From: Curtobacterium oceanosedimentum
GTDB lineage: Bacteria > Actinomycetota > Actinomycetes > Actinomycetales > Microbacteriaceae
Direction: 5' to 3'
DNA: 57,721 nucleotides
Assembly: GCF_020297365.1 (NCBI RefSeq)
Contig: NZ_JAIXIG010000025.1
Location: 1 to 57,721, forward strand
Shown here: one piece after another, positions 43,888 to 52,653 of the stretch
Layout of the letters: the number at the start of each line of letters is the position of its first letter
Position numbering within the stretch: position 1 is the first letter of the stretch
The notes under the pieces: generated by a model
Database searches by the model: none
Seen by the model: only the letters and a program-made list of their open reading frames with translations
Told to the model about the DNA's origin: nothing
Position numbers and translations under genes: made by a program

Positions 43888-44925
43888 TCATGAGCGGACC
43901 GGCGCGGGGCCGGTGGACCCGCGCACGGTCAGGTGGGTGGGCAGGGCGACGGCACCGGACATGTGCTCTCCGGGCAGCTCGTCGGCGGGGAGTGCCCCGA
44001 GCCGGCCGAGCAGCATCCGGATGGCGACCCGGCCGGCGCGCTCGATCGGCGAGGTCATCGTGGTGAGCGGCGGGTTGCAGAAGTCCGCGCCGAAGATGTC
44101 GTCGCAGCCGACGATGCTCATGTCCTCGGGGACGCGGACCCCGCGCTCCCGCAGGCGGGCGAGCATGCCGATCGCGATCAGGTCGTTGAAGGCGACGCAG
44201 GCGGTGGCCCCGGCGTGCACGGCGGCGTCGGCGGCCGCGGCGCCCGAGTCGACGAAGGGTGCGTGCGGTCCGATGCGCGCGACCCGCACGCCCAGGCGTC
44301 TGCCGACCTGCACGAGCGCACGCCAGCGGCGCTCGTTCGACCACGAGCTGTCCGGCCCGGCGACGTAGAGCACGTCGCGGTGGCCGAGCGAGACGAGGTG
44401 CTGCACGGCCTGCTCGACCCCGCCCGGGGTGTCGATGAGCACGGAGGGCACACCGGCGGGCCGACGGTTGACGACGACGAGCGGCAGACGCTCGGCGAAG
44501 CGGGCGATCTGCGCGTCGGACAGCCGTGACGCGGTGAGCACGACGCCGTCGGCCTTCGCGCCGACCGCGGTGAGTGCGGCCATCTCGGCGTCGGCGGACT
44601 CCTCGGTGTCGACGAGCAGCTGGGTCCACCCGGCGGCGGCGAGCTGGTGCTGCGTGCCCCGGATGACGTCGAAGTAGAACGGGTTCGTGATGTCGGAGAC
44701 GAGCACGGCGACGGCGCGGGTCCGGCCGGAGGTCAGTGCCCGCGCCTGCGAGTTGGCGACGTAGCCGAGTTCGCGGGCGGCCCGCCGGATGCGCTCCTGG
44801 GTGGCGGGGTTGACCCGGTCCGGCAGCGACAGGGCTCGGGACACGGTCGACGGTGCGACGCCGGTCGCCTCGGCGATGTCCCGGATGGTCACCCGCCGTG
44901 TGGTGTCCGTGTCTGCGCTGCTCAC
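43888..44925 (-). CDS. LacI-family repressor of the hexuronate locus
   Basis: 345 residues. HTH VTIRDIAEATGVAPSTVSRALSLPDRVNP, then the sugar-binding domain. GTG at 44925 lies 7 bases after TACGTT (44933-44938 on the + strand, read in reverse). It precedes uxaC and diverges from the third ABC operon; a large composite palindrome between them (44948-44981) is its probable binding site. The effector is likely a hexuronate pathway sugar, by position. Confidence 0.9.
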   Translation of the reverse strand: MSSADTDTTRRVTIRDIAEATGVAPSTVSRALSLPDRVNPATQERIRRAARELGYVANSQARALTSGRTRAVAVLVSDITNPFYFDVIRGTQHQLAAAGWTQLLVDTEESADAEMAALTAVGAKADGVVLTASRLSDAQIARFAERLPLVVVNRRPAGVPSVLIDTPGGVEQAVQHLVSLGHRDVLYVAGPDSSWSNERRWRALVQVGRRLGVRVARIGPHAPFVDSGAAAADAAVHAGATACVAFNDLIAIGMLARLRERGVRVPEDMSIVGCDDIFGADFCNPPLTTMTSPIERAGRVAIRMLLGRLGALPADELPGEHMSGAVALPTHLTVRGSTGPAPVRS

Positions 44926-44947
44926 GAGGCCGAACGTATTCGGCTCT

Positions 44948-44981
44948 GGCAACAAGTGGCAACCGGTTGCCGCATGTTGCC
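44948..44981. promoter_or_regulatory. Composite 34-bp LacI operator
   Basis: GGCAAC-N4-GGCAACCGGTTGCC-N4-GTTGCC, perfectly symmetric about 44964/44965 at all half-sites. The 14-bp core is a classical LacI/GalR palindrome; the outer half-sites repeat it. It lies between the LacI -10 box and the importer operon. Confidence 0.75.
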
Positions 44982-45047
44982 AACGGCGGGACAGTGGTGC
45001 CACCGAGCAGCGCCGCTCGGAGGAGGTCTCGAGGAGGAAACCCCCGG

Positions 45048-46418
45048 ATGAGAACGCGAAGCACGAACACGCGACGCCTACGGCCCCGCACCCTCGTCGG
45101 TGCAGTCGCCGTGGTCGCCCTCGCCGCACTGTCCCTGCAGGGATGTGCCGTGGTGAACGGCAGCGGCGACGACCCGAACACCCTCCGCGTGATGATGGGC
45201 GCGGACACCACCTACCCGAAGGAACGCAAGCAGTGGCAGCGCGAGACCGCCGCCGAGTTCAAGCGCACCACGGGGGCGGACATCCAGTGGGAGACGTACT
45301 CGTCCGCCCAAGAAGAACTGACCGCGATCCAGACGAGCGTCATCTCCGGGCAGGGCCCCGACGTCTACGCGATCGGCACCACCTTCACCCCGACCGCCTA
45401 CGCCACCGGCGCCTTCGTCGAGATGGGCACGGAGGAGTGGGACGCGATCGGCGGCAAGGACCAGTTCGACCCCGCGTCCTTCGGCATCTCCGGCCCGAGC
45501 GAGTCGAAGCAGATCGGCATCCCGTTCGCCAGCCGCCCGTTCGTGATGGCGGTGAACACGGACCTGCTCGCGAAGGCCGGCATCAAGGAGATGCCCACCA
45601 CCTGGGACGAACTCACCGCGGCCGCGAAGGCCACCACCGGTGACGGCCGCCACGGCATGGCGATCGCGTACGCCGACGGCTTCGACCCCTGGAAGTTCGT
45701 GTGGGGGATGGCCCAGAACGCCGGCAACACGATCGTCGACGGGTCGACGGCCGAGATCGACAGCGAGGCCGTCGCGAACGCCTACCGCACCTACTTCGAC
45801 TGGGTGACGAAGGACGGCGTCGTCGACCCGGCCGCGATCGGCTGGAACAACGCCCAGGCACTCGCGCAGTTCACCGACGGCAAGGCCGCGTTCTTCCCGA
45901 TGACGACCACCACGGCGATCAACTCGTTCGAGGGGACCGAGGTCGACGGCAAGTACGAGTTCGCCCTGCTGCCGACCGTGCCACCGGGTGCGACGACGCG
46001 TCCGAGCGACGGCATCGAAGCGGCGAGCATCCTCTCGGGCGACAACTGGGTCGTGGCCGACTACGGCACCAAGCAGGACCTGTCGTTCGACTTCATCGAG
46101 CAGCTCAGTGCGCCGGAGGCACAGCTCGAGTACTACGAGCTGTTCGGCAACCTGCCGACCAACGTCGACGCCGCCGCGCGGCTCGCGGCGGACAACCCGC
46201 AGCTCGAGCCGATCATCGACGCCGGACGCCTGTCGAAGCCGACCGCCTTCACCGGTGCGTGGTCTGACATCCAGCTCGCCCTGGTCGACGTCGTCGTGCA
46301 GTCGATCCCGTCGCTCAAGTCCGGCGAGGTCACCGACGACGAACTCCGGAAGCGGCTCGGAGCAGCGCAACGCGACGCCCAGGCCACCCTCGACCGCCAG
46401 AAGAACGGAGGGCTGTGA
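45048..46418 (+). CDS. ABC importer, substrate-binding lipoprotein (hexuronate locus)
   Basis: 456 residues. Signal peptide with lipobox LQGC (about Cys33), then a family 1 solute-binding protein. GAGGAGG lies before the ATG at 45048. It heads an operon of at least eight genes that ends with UxuB-like and ManD enzymes, so the substrate should be a glucuronic-acid-containing sugar (aldouronic acid or glucuronide). Free glucuronate usually enters by other transporters, which favours a glycoside. Confidence 0.9.
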   Translation: MRTRSTNTRRLRPRTLVGAVAVVALAALSLQGCAVVNGSGDDPNTLRVMMGADTTYPKERKQWQRETAAEFKRTTGADIQWETYSSAQEELTAIQTSVISGQGPDVYAIGTTFTPTAYATGAFVEMGTEEWDAIGGKDQFDPASFGISGPSESKQIGIPFASRPFVMAVNTDLLAKAGIKEMPTTWDELTAAAKATTGDGRHGMAIAYADGFDPWKFVWGMAQNAGNTIVDGSTAEIDSEAVANAYRTYFDWVTKDGVVDPAAIGWNNAQALAQFTDGKAAFFPMTTTTAINSFEGTEVDGKYEFALLPTVPPGATTRPSDGIEAASILSGDNWVVADYGTKQDLSFDFIEQLSAPEAQLEYYELFGNLPTNVDAAARLAADNPQLEPIIDAGRLSKPTAFTGAWSDIQLALVDVVVQSIPSLKSGEVTDDELRKRLGAAQRDAQATLDRQKNGGL

Positions 46419-47440
46419 TGACCAGCACGCAGACCCGTCCCCGCACCGACGCGGCACCACCGCGGCCGGTCCGCCCGGTCGGGAAGACACCCCTGTACAA
46501 GCGCGAGCGTCCGCTGTGGATGCTCCTGCCCGGCGGCGTCCTCATGCTCGCCGTCATCGTGGTGCCGCTCCTGGTGGGCTTCTTCATCGCGATGCTCGAC
46601 CTCGACCAGTACACGCTGCGCGAGTGGTTCAGCGCCCCGTTCGTCGGGTTCGCCAACTTCACCGAGGCGTTCACGAACTCGCCGCTGCTGCACTCCATCT
46701 GGATCTCGGTGTCCCTGTCGGTGCTCGTCACCGCCGTCACCGTGCCGATCGGGGTCGCCGCGGCGATCTCGACGCAGAACCGGTTCCCGGGCCGCGGGCT
46801 CGTCCGCTCGATCTACCTGATCCCGTACGTGCTGCCCGCGTTCGTCGTCGGCACGTTCTTCCGCACGATGCTCCAGCCGCAGGGCGTCGTCAACTCGATC
46901 CTGCACACCGACGTGCTGTGGCTGAACGGCTCGGCGTCCTACTGGGCGCTCGCCGGGGTGATGATCTGGACGAGCTGGCCCTTCGTCTACCTGCTGTCCC
47001 TGGCCGGGCTGCAGGCCGTCGACAACGAGGTGCACGAGGCCGCCGCCCTCGACGGGGTGACGTGGTGGGCGAAGCTGCGGTACATCATCTTCCCGTACCT
47101 GCGCGGTCCGCTGAGCCTGGCGGTGATCATCTCGATCCTGCACAACATCAACAACTTCACGCTGCCGTTCGTGCTGTTCGGCGTCCCGCTGCCGTCGAGC
47201 GTCGAGGTCATGCCCGTCCTGACGTACATCGCGAGCTTCCAGTCGTTCCGCTTCGGCCTGTCCGCGGCGATGGCGATCTGCTCGCTCGTGATCGTCGCGA
47301 TCCCGCTGTTCGTCTACCTGCGGGCGGTCAAGCTCGACACCGGTGACGACGCGGGTCCCTCGCGCAGGCAGCGCCGCGCCGACCGCGCCACGCTCGCCGC
47401 CGCCCCGACCACCGCCGACATCGACGGAGCACGAGCATGA
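46418..47440 (+). CDS. ABC importer permease, MalF type
   Basis: 340 residues with a basic Pro/Thr-rich N terminus, about six membrane segments and the EAA loop VHEAAALDGVTWWAKL (near residue 206). ATG 46418 shares a base with the upstream stop (TGATG); GTG at 46415 would add one residue. Overlaps the next gene by 4 bp. Confidence 0.9.
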   Translation: MTSTQTRPRTDAAPPRPVRPVGKTPLYKRERPLWMLLPGGVLMLAVIVVPLLVGFFIAMLDLDQYTLREWFSAPFVGFANFTEAFTNSPLLHSIWISVSLSVLVTAVTVPIGVAAAISTQNRFPGRGLVRSIYLIPYVLPAFVVGTFFRTMLQPQGVVNSILHTDVLWLNGSASYWALAGVMIWTSWPFVYLLSLAGLQAVDNEVHEAAALDGVTWWAKLRYIIFPYLRGPLSLAVIISILHNINNFTLPFVLFGVPLPSSVEVMPVLTYIASFQSFRFGLSAAMAICSLVIVAIPLFVYLRAVKLDTGDDAGPSRRQRRADRATLAAAPTTADIDGARA

Positions 47441-48381
47441 CCACCTTCGGCACCACGCGCACCCGCCCCACCGCGACGCTCACCGAGAGCATCACGGCAC
47501 CCGGCCGACGCCACAAGCGCCCCTACGACACCGACGTCACACGCCTGCTGCCCCGCTGGTTGCTCGTCACCGTGATCGCCGTCATCATCGCGTTCATCGC
47601 CGTGCCGGTGCTCTACATCCTGTTCGGTTCGGTCAACTCGGACGTCGCGGTCGCCCGCGGCGAGTACTTCCCGTCCGAGTTCACCCTGTCGAACTACGTC
47701 GAGATCTGGTCCACGGTCGCCCTCGGCGAGGGACTGGTGAACTCGATGCTCACCGCCGGCGCGGTCGCCGTCGCGAGTGCGGCGCTCGCCGTGTCCACCG
47801 CCTACGTGCTCGTCCGGTTCCGGTTCCTCGGGCGGCTGACGATCCTGCGCGGGCTCCTCGCCCTGCAGTCCATCCCGGGCACACTCCTGCTCCTGCCCGT
47901 CTTCGTGGTGTTCTCGAACATCGCCAGCGCCACCGGCGTGCAGATCATCGGGACACGCTGGGGCCTGTTCGTCACCTACCTGACGTTCGCCCTGCCGTTC
48001 TCGACGTGGGTGATGGTCACGTACCTGCGCGGCCTGCCGAAGGAGCTCGAGGAGGCCGCCCGCATCGACGGCGCCAGCTCGACGAAGATCCTGACGAAGA
48101 TCGTGCTGCCGCTGTCGTGGCCGGGCATCGTCGTCTCCGCGATCTTCGCCTTCCTGCTCGGCTGGAACGACGTCCTGTTCTCCACGATCATGACGACCCC
48201 GAACACCCGCACCGTCGCCGTGGTGCTGCAGGTGCTCGGCACCACCCAGGAGGGCGGTGCCGTCCCGATCTACGGCCAGATGATGGCCGCGTCGATCGTC
48301 TGCGCGGTCCCCGTCGTCGCCCTGTACCTCATCTTCCAGCGCTACCTGGTCGGCGGCCTGACGGCCGGCTCCGTCAAGTAG
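47437..48381 (+). CDS. ABC importer permease, MalG type
   Basis: 314 residues, about six membrane segments, EAA loop LEEAARIDGASSTKIL (near residue 206). ATG overlaps the upstream stop (ATGA). No ATPase gene follows; a 93-base gap separates it from the first PF01261 gene. Confidence 0.9.
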   Translation: MTTFGTTRTRPTATLTESITAPGRRHKRPYDTDVTRLLPRWLLVTVIAVIIAFIAVPVLYILFGSVNSDVAVARGEYFPSEFTLSNYVEIWSTVALGEGLVNSMLTAGAVAVASAALAVSTAYVLVRFRFLGRLTILRGLLALQSIPGTLLLLPVFVVFSNIASATGVQIIGTRWGLFVTYLTFALPFSTWVMVTYLRGLPKELEEAARIDGASSTKILTKIVLPLSWPGIVVSAIFAFLLGWNDVLFSTIMTTPNTRTVAVVLQVLGTTQEGGAVPIYGQMMAASIVCAVPVVALYLIFQRYLVGGLTAGSVK

Positions 48382-48416
48382 CCCTGTGCAGTCCGCCGAA
48401 TCGTCCACAGATCTGA

Positions 48417-48438
48417 CTGGAGGCCCGGTGCGCGTCCG
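48417..48438. repeat. Dispersed element, CTGGAGGCCCGGTGC type
   Basis: Matches 32345-32366 at 21 of 22 bases. It lies between the importer genes and the catabolic genes. Confidence 0.6.
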
Positions 48439-48460
48439 CCCCGCCGGTCACCCTGGTCGC

Positions 48461-48478
48461 ATGAAGGGAACGCAATGA
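48461..48478 (+). other. Possible 5-codon mini-ORF before the PF01261 gene
   Basis: ATG-AAG-GGA-ACG-CAA-TGA (MKGTQ) overlaps the start of the next gene (ATGA) and contains its ribosome site AAGGGA. A weak CACCCT box lies 6 bases before it. It could be chance. Confidence 0.2.
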
Positions 48479-49311
48479 CCCAGCCCAGTTGGGAACTCTC
48501 CGGATTCGGCGACGAGATCGACGCCGATCCCGTCGTCCAGGTCGCGGTGCTGCAGGCACTCGGCGCCAGCGCGATCGAGGTCCGCAGTGCCTGGGGCGTC
48601 AACGTCGTCGACCTCGACGACGACCAGCTCGCGGCGCTCCACCGCGTCCTCCAGGAGCGCGGGCAGGCGGTGTCCGCCATCGCCTCGCCGATCGGCAAGG
48701 TGTCCGTCGACGAACCCGTCGAACACGAGGTGTCGCGCCTGTCCCGGGCGATCCGAGCAGCGCACGCCCTGGGCACGACGAACATCCGGATCTTCTCGTT
48801 CTACTTCGCAGGCCGCCAGCCCGAGGCCGTCCGCGACGACGTACTCGTCCGCATGCGCGCCCTCGCCGACCTCGCCGAGCGCGACGGGGTGACCCTGCTG
48901 CACGAGAACGAGAAGGACATCTACGGCGACGTCCCCGCGCGGGTGCTCGACATCGTCGAGAGCGTCGGTTCGCCCGCGCTCCGGCTGGCCTGGGACAACG
49001 CGAACTACGTGCAGTGCGGCGTCCGGCCCTTCACCGACGGCTGGGAGCAGCTCGCCCCGTACGTCGACTACCTGCAGGTCAAGGACGCCCTCGCCGCCGA
49101 CTCCTCCGTGGTGCCCGCGGGCGAGGGCGACGGCGAACTGCTCCAGACGCTCACCGCACTCCGCGACGCCGGGTACTCCGGCTACGCCTCCCTCGAACCG
49201 CACCTCAGCGACGTCACCTCCCTCGGCGGGTTCTCCGGCCCGGCGGCCTTCGGGCGCGCCGGGCGGGCCTTCCGGACGCTCACCGACCAGATCGGAGTCA
49301 CCCTGCGATGA
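48475..49311 (+). CDS. Sugar phosphate isomerase/epimerase-like TIM barrel (PF01261), first of two
   Basis: 278 residues. Metal sites of the barrel: LLHENEKDIYGD, LAWDNANYVQCG, DYLQVKDAL and YASLEPHL. AAGGGAA precedes the ATG. It opens a run of five genes that overlap by 4 bp each: PF01261, Gfo/Idh, PF01261, UxuB-like, ManD. Some family members lyse 3-keto-glycosides and others epimerise keto sugars; which applies here is unknown. Confidence 0.87.
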   Translation: MTQPSWELSGFGDEIDADPVVQVAVLQALGASAIEVRSAWGVNVVDLDDDQLAALHRVLQERGQAVSAIASPIGKVSVDEPVEHEVSRLSRAIRAAHALGTTNIRIFSFYFAGRQPEAVRDDVLVRMRALADLAERDGVTLLHENEKDIYGDVPARVLDIVESVGSPALRLAWDNANYVQCGVRPFTDGWEQLAPYVDYLQVKDALAADSSVVPAGEGDGELLQTLTALRDAGYSGYASLEPHLSDVTSLGGFSGPAAFGRAGRAFRTLTDQIGVTLR

Positions 49312-50507
49312 CCGAAGCAACCCCGCTCAAGCTGGCCGTCGTCGGCGCCGGCGTCATCGGACGCCACCACGCCCGCGTCGCCGTCCAGCACCCCGACCTG
49401 CAGGTCGTCGCCCTCGTCGACGCGATCCCCGCCGCGGCCACGAGCGCCGCGGACGAGGTCGAGACGATGGGGGTCCCGCGGCCGATCACCACCGAGACCA
49501 TCGAGCAGGCCATCGCCGCCACCGACATCGACGTCGTGGCGATCTGCTCGCCGTCCGGCATGCACGTGCAGCTGGCCGAGGCCGCCCTGGCCGCCGGCAA
49601 GCACGTCGTCATCGAGAAGCCGCTCGACACCACGATGCCCCGGGCCCGGCAGATCGCGGCGCTCGCCGCCGACGCCCGCGCTCGCGGTCTCGTGACGAGC
49701 GTCATCAGCCAGCACCGGTTCGACCCGGCGTCGGCCGCGGTGGCCGAGGCCGCGCACGGTGGCCGGTTCGGCACGGTCACCTCGGGGGTCGCGAGTGTCG
49801 CCTGGTACCGGTCGCAGGGCTACTACGACTCCGGCGACTGGCGTGGCACCTGGGCGCTCGACGGTGGTGGCGCCGTGATGAACCAGGGCGTGCACACCGT
49901 CGACCTGCTCGTCTGGGCGCTCGGTCGGCCCGAGGATATCTCCGCGCAGACCGGCCTGCTCGCCCACGACCGCATCGAGGTCGAGGACACCGCCGTCGCC
50001 ACCGTCCGGTTCCGCGGCGGCGCCCTCGGGGTGATCCACTGCACGACGGCCGCCTACCCGGGCCTGTCGGCACGCTACGCGGTGTACGGCACCCACGGCT
50101 CCGCCATCGTCGACGACGACCGGCTCGCGTACTTCCACGTCGCGCCGGACACGGCCACGCTCGAGTCGGCGTCGACGACCGCGAACGCGACGGCCGTCGC
50201 CGACGCCGTCGACCAGAAGGACGAGGTCGTGCCGCCCGAGCACGTCGTCGGCGGGCCGGCCGAACCCGACCACTTCGCCGCCGGACACGCACGCCAGTAC
50301 ACCGACATCGTCGCGGCGATCCGCGAGGGCCGCGATCCGGGCGTCACCGTCGACGACGCCCTCGTCTCCCTCGCCACCGTCCGCGGCCTGTACGTCAGCG
50401 CGACGCTGGGGCATCCCGTCCGCATCGACGACGTCATCCAGGGCGAGTACGACCAGGTCGTGCCCGTCGTCGGAGCCCCCGCCGCCACCGAAGGAGCCAC
50501 CCGATGA
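49308..50507 (+). CDS. Gfo/Idh/MocA-family oxidoreductase in the hexuronate operon
   Basis: 399 residues. Rossmann motif VVGAGVIGRHHARV, EKPLDTT with catalytic Lys near residue 105, and NQGVHTVDLLVWALG. ATG overlaps the PF01261 stop and is itself followed by an ATGA overlap. It may oxidise C3 of a glucuronoside so that the flanking PF01261 proteins can cut or process it (inference). Confidence 0.88.
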   Translation: MTEATPLKLAVVGAGVIGRHHARVAVQHPDLQVVALVDAIPAAATSAADEVETMGVPRPITTETIEQAIAATDIDVVAICSPSGMHVQLAEAALAAGKHVVIEKPLDTTMPRARQIAALAADARARGLVTSVISQHRFDPASAAVAEAAHGGRFGTVTSGVASVAWYRSQGYYDSGDWRGTWALDGGGAVMNQGVHTVDLLVWALGRPEDISAQTGLLAHDRIEVEDTAVATVRFRGGALGVIHCTTAAYPGLSARYAVYGTHGSAIVDDDRLAYFHVAPDTATLESASTTANATAVADAVDQKDEVVPPEHVVGGPAEPDHFAAGHARQYTDIVAAIREGRDPGVTVDDALVSLATVRGLYVSATLGHPVRIDDVIQGEYDQVVPVVGAPAATEGATR

Positions 50508-51376
50508 AGTTCTCCGTGTTCACCGCCTCGACCCCCGACTGGACCCCGCAGCAGGCGGCCGAGACGCTGGCCGGACAGGGGTGGGACGGCATCGAGTGGC
50601 GGATCGTCGACGACCGCACCGAGGACGGCTCCTCCGGCTTCTGGGCCGGCAACCGCTCGACGTGGCAGTTCACGGGCATCCAGGACCAGGTGGCCGAGAT
50701 CGCCCGGATCACCGACGCTGCCGGGCTCGGGTACTCCGGCATCGGCGGCTACCAGCCCGCCGCCGACCACGAGGGCGTCGACACCATGCTCCGCGTCACG
50801 TCGGAACTCGGCGCTGGTCAGGTCCGGGTCACGATGCCGATGTACCGCCGCGAGCAGGAGCGCACCGGCGAGACGTACCCCCAGGTGTTCGACCGGACCC
50901 GCGTCGACCTGGAGTGGGCCGCAGGCCGGGCCGCCGAGCTCGGGGTCAAGGCACTGGTCGAGCTGCACCACATGACGATCACGCCGTCGGCCTCGGCCGC
51001 GCGACGACTGGTCGACGGCCTCGACCCGGCACACGTCGGGGTGATCCACGACCTCGGCAACCTCGTCATCGAGGGGCAGGAGGACCACCTCGCCGCGTTC
51101 GAGCTGCTCGGGCCGTACCTGGCGCACGCCCACGTGAAGAACGCCCGCTGGGTGGACACGGGGGAGACCCGCGCCGACGGCAGCCGGATCTGGCAGAACG
51201 AGTGGGCACCCCTGCGCGACGGCCAGGCCTCGGTGTCCGAGTACCTCGACGCCCTGCGGCAGCACGGCTACGACGGCTGGGTCACCATCGAGGACTTCTC
51301 GACCGACCTCCCGCTCGCCGAGCGCACCGCCGACAACCTGGCGTACCTGCGCTCGCTCGTGCCGGTGACCGCATGA
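50504..51376 (+). CDS. Sugar phosphate isomerase/epimerase-like TIM barrel (PF01261), second
   Basis: 290 residues. Metal ligands in ALVELHHMTITPS, VIHDLGNLVIEG, AHAHVKNARW and WVTIEDFS. It is clearly different in sequence from the protein at 48475, so the two probably have separate steps. Overlaps both neighbours by 4 bp. Confidence 0.87.
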   Translation: MKFSVFTASTPDWTPQQAAETLAGQGWDGIEWRIVDDRTEDGSSGFWAGNRSTWQFTGIQDQVAEIARITDAAGLGYSGIGGYQPAADHEGVDTMLRVTSELGAGQVRVTMPMYRREQERTGETYPQVFDRTRVDLEWAAGRAAELGVKALVELHHMTITPSASAARRLVDGLDPAHVGVIHDLGNLVIEGQEDHLAAFELLGPYLAHAHVKNARWVDTGETRADGSRIWQNEWAPLRDGQASVSEYLDALRQHGYDGWVTIEDFSTDLPLAERTADNLAYLRSLVPVTA

Positions 51377-52653
51377 CCCGTCGTGCCGGCATCGTCCACC
51401 TGGGCGTCGGGGCCTTCGCGCGCGCCCACCTCGCCTGGTACACGGCGCACACCGACGGCGAACCATGGGGCATCACCGCGTTCACCGGGCGCTCGCCGGC
51501 CGCGGCGGATGCGCTCACCGCGCAGGACTGCCGGTACACGCTGGTCACCCGCGCCGCGGACGGCGATGCTGCCGAGGTCATCGACACGATCGTGGCGGCC
51601 CACCCCGGCACCGACGACGCGGCCTGGCGGCACGTGGTCGCGTCACCGGACACGACCATCGTCACGCTGACGGTCACCGAGGCCGGCTACCGGGCCGACT
51701 CCGACGTGCCGTCCCGGCTGGTCGACGGGCTCGCCGCCCGCCGCGCCGCCCACGGAGGCCGGATCGCGCTGGTGTCGCTCGACAACCTGACGCACAACGG
51801 TGCGGTGCTCCGCGACGCCGTGCTGTCCGCGGTGTCCGACCCCGCTCTGCTCGCGTGGATCGACGAGCACGTCACGTTCCCCTCGTCGATGGTCGACCGG
51901 ATCACCCCCGCGACGACGGCCGACGACGTCGCACGTCTGGCGGAACTGCCCGGGGCGCTCGACGGCGACCGGGTGCCGGTGGTCACCGAACCGTTCGCCG
52001 AGTGGGTGCTCGAGGACGCCTTCGACGGGATCGACCGGCCCGCGTGGGAGAGCGCCGGCGTGCGGGTCGTCGACGACGTGACGCCGTACGAGCAGCGGAA
52101 GCTCTGGCTGCTCAACGGCGCGCACTCGCTCCTGGCGTACCTCGGCCTGCAGCTCGGCCACGAGACCGTGGCGTCCGCGATGGACGACCCCGTGTGCCGC
52201 ACGGCCGTCGAGCTGCTCTGGGACGAAGCCGCGCTCGAACTGCCGCTGCCCGACGCCGAGGTCGCCGACGCCCGCGCGGCCCTGGTCGACCGGTTCGCCA
52301 ACCCCCGCATCCGCCACACCCTGCGGCAGATCGCGGTCGGCGGCTCGCAGAAGCTGCCCGTCCGGGTCGTCGACGTCGTGCGGCGCCGACTGGCGCGCGA
52401 CCCGTCCGCCGAGGTCGGCACCGGTGCCGCGACCCTGATCGCCGCGTGGTGGCTGCACGTGACCGGGCAGCCCGACCTGGTGGACGACCCCGGCGCTCCC
52501 GGGCCAGACTCGAGCCTGCACGACGTCCTGGCCGTCATCGCCCCAGACCTCGACACGACCCCCGTGGTCGCCGCCGTGACGGCGGCGGCCGACGGGATCC
52601 GCAGCGCCGCGGCAGCAGTCCGCGCGCCCTCCGACGAAGGAGTCCACGCATGA
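51373..52653 (+). CDS. uxuB: Mannitol-dehydrogenase-family oxidoreductase, likely fructuronate reductase
   Basis: Expected to reduce D-fructuronate to D-mannonate with NADH. 426 residues: N-terminal NAD-binding stretch IVHLGVGAFARAHLAWYT and the family motif KLWLLNGAHSLLAYLG with catalytic Lys. Somewhat shorter than the usual 480. The assignment to UxuB rests on its place between uxaC-linked genes and the mannonate dehydratase that uses its product; mannitol or arabinitol dehydrogenase is the alternative. Confidence 0.82.
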   Translation: MTRRAGIVHLGVGAFARAHLAWYTAHTDGEPWGITAFTGRSPAAADALTAQDCRYTLVTRAADGDAAEVIDTIVAAHPGTDDAAWRHVVASPDTTIVTLTVTEAGYRADSDVPSRLVDGLAARRAAHGGRIALVSLDNLTHNGAVLRDAVLSAVSDPALLAWIDEHVTFPSSMVDRITPATTADDVARLAELPGALDGDRVPVVTEPFAEWVLEDAFDGIDRPAWESAGVRVVDDVTPYEQRKLWLLNGAHSLLAYLGLQLGHETVASAMDDPVCRTAVELLWDEAALELPLPDAEVADARAALVDRFANPRIRHTLRQIAVGGSQKLPVRVVDVVRRRLARDPSAEVGTGAATLIAAWWLHVTGQPDLVDDPGAPGPDSSLHDVLAVIAPDLDTTPVVAAVTAAADGIRSAAAAVRAPSDEGVHA

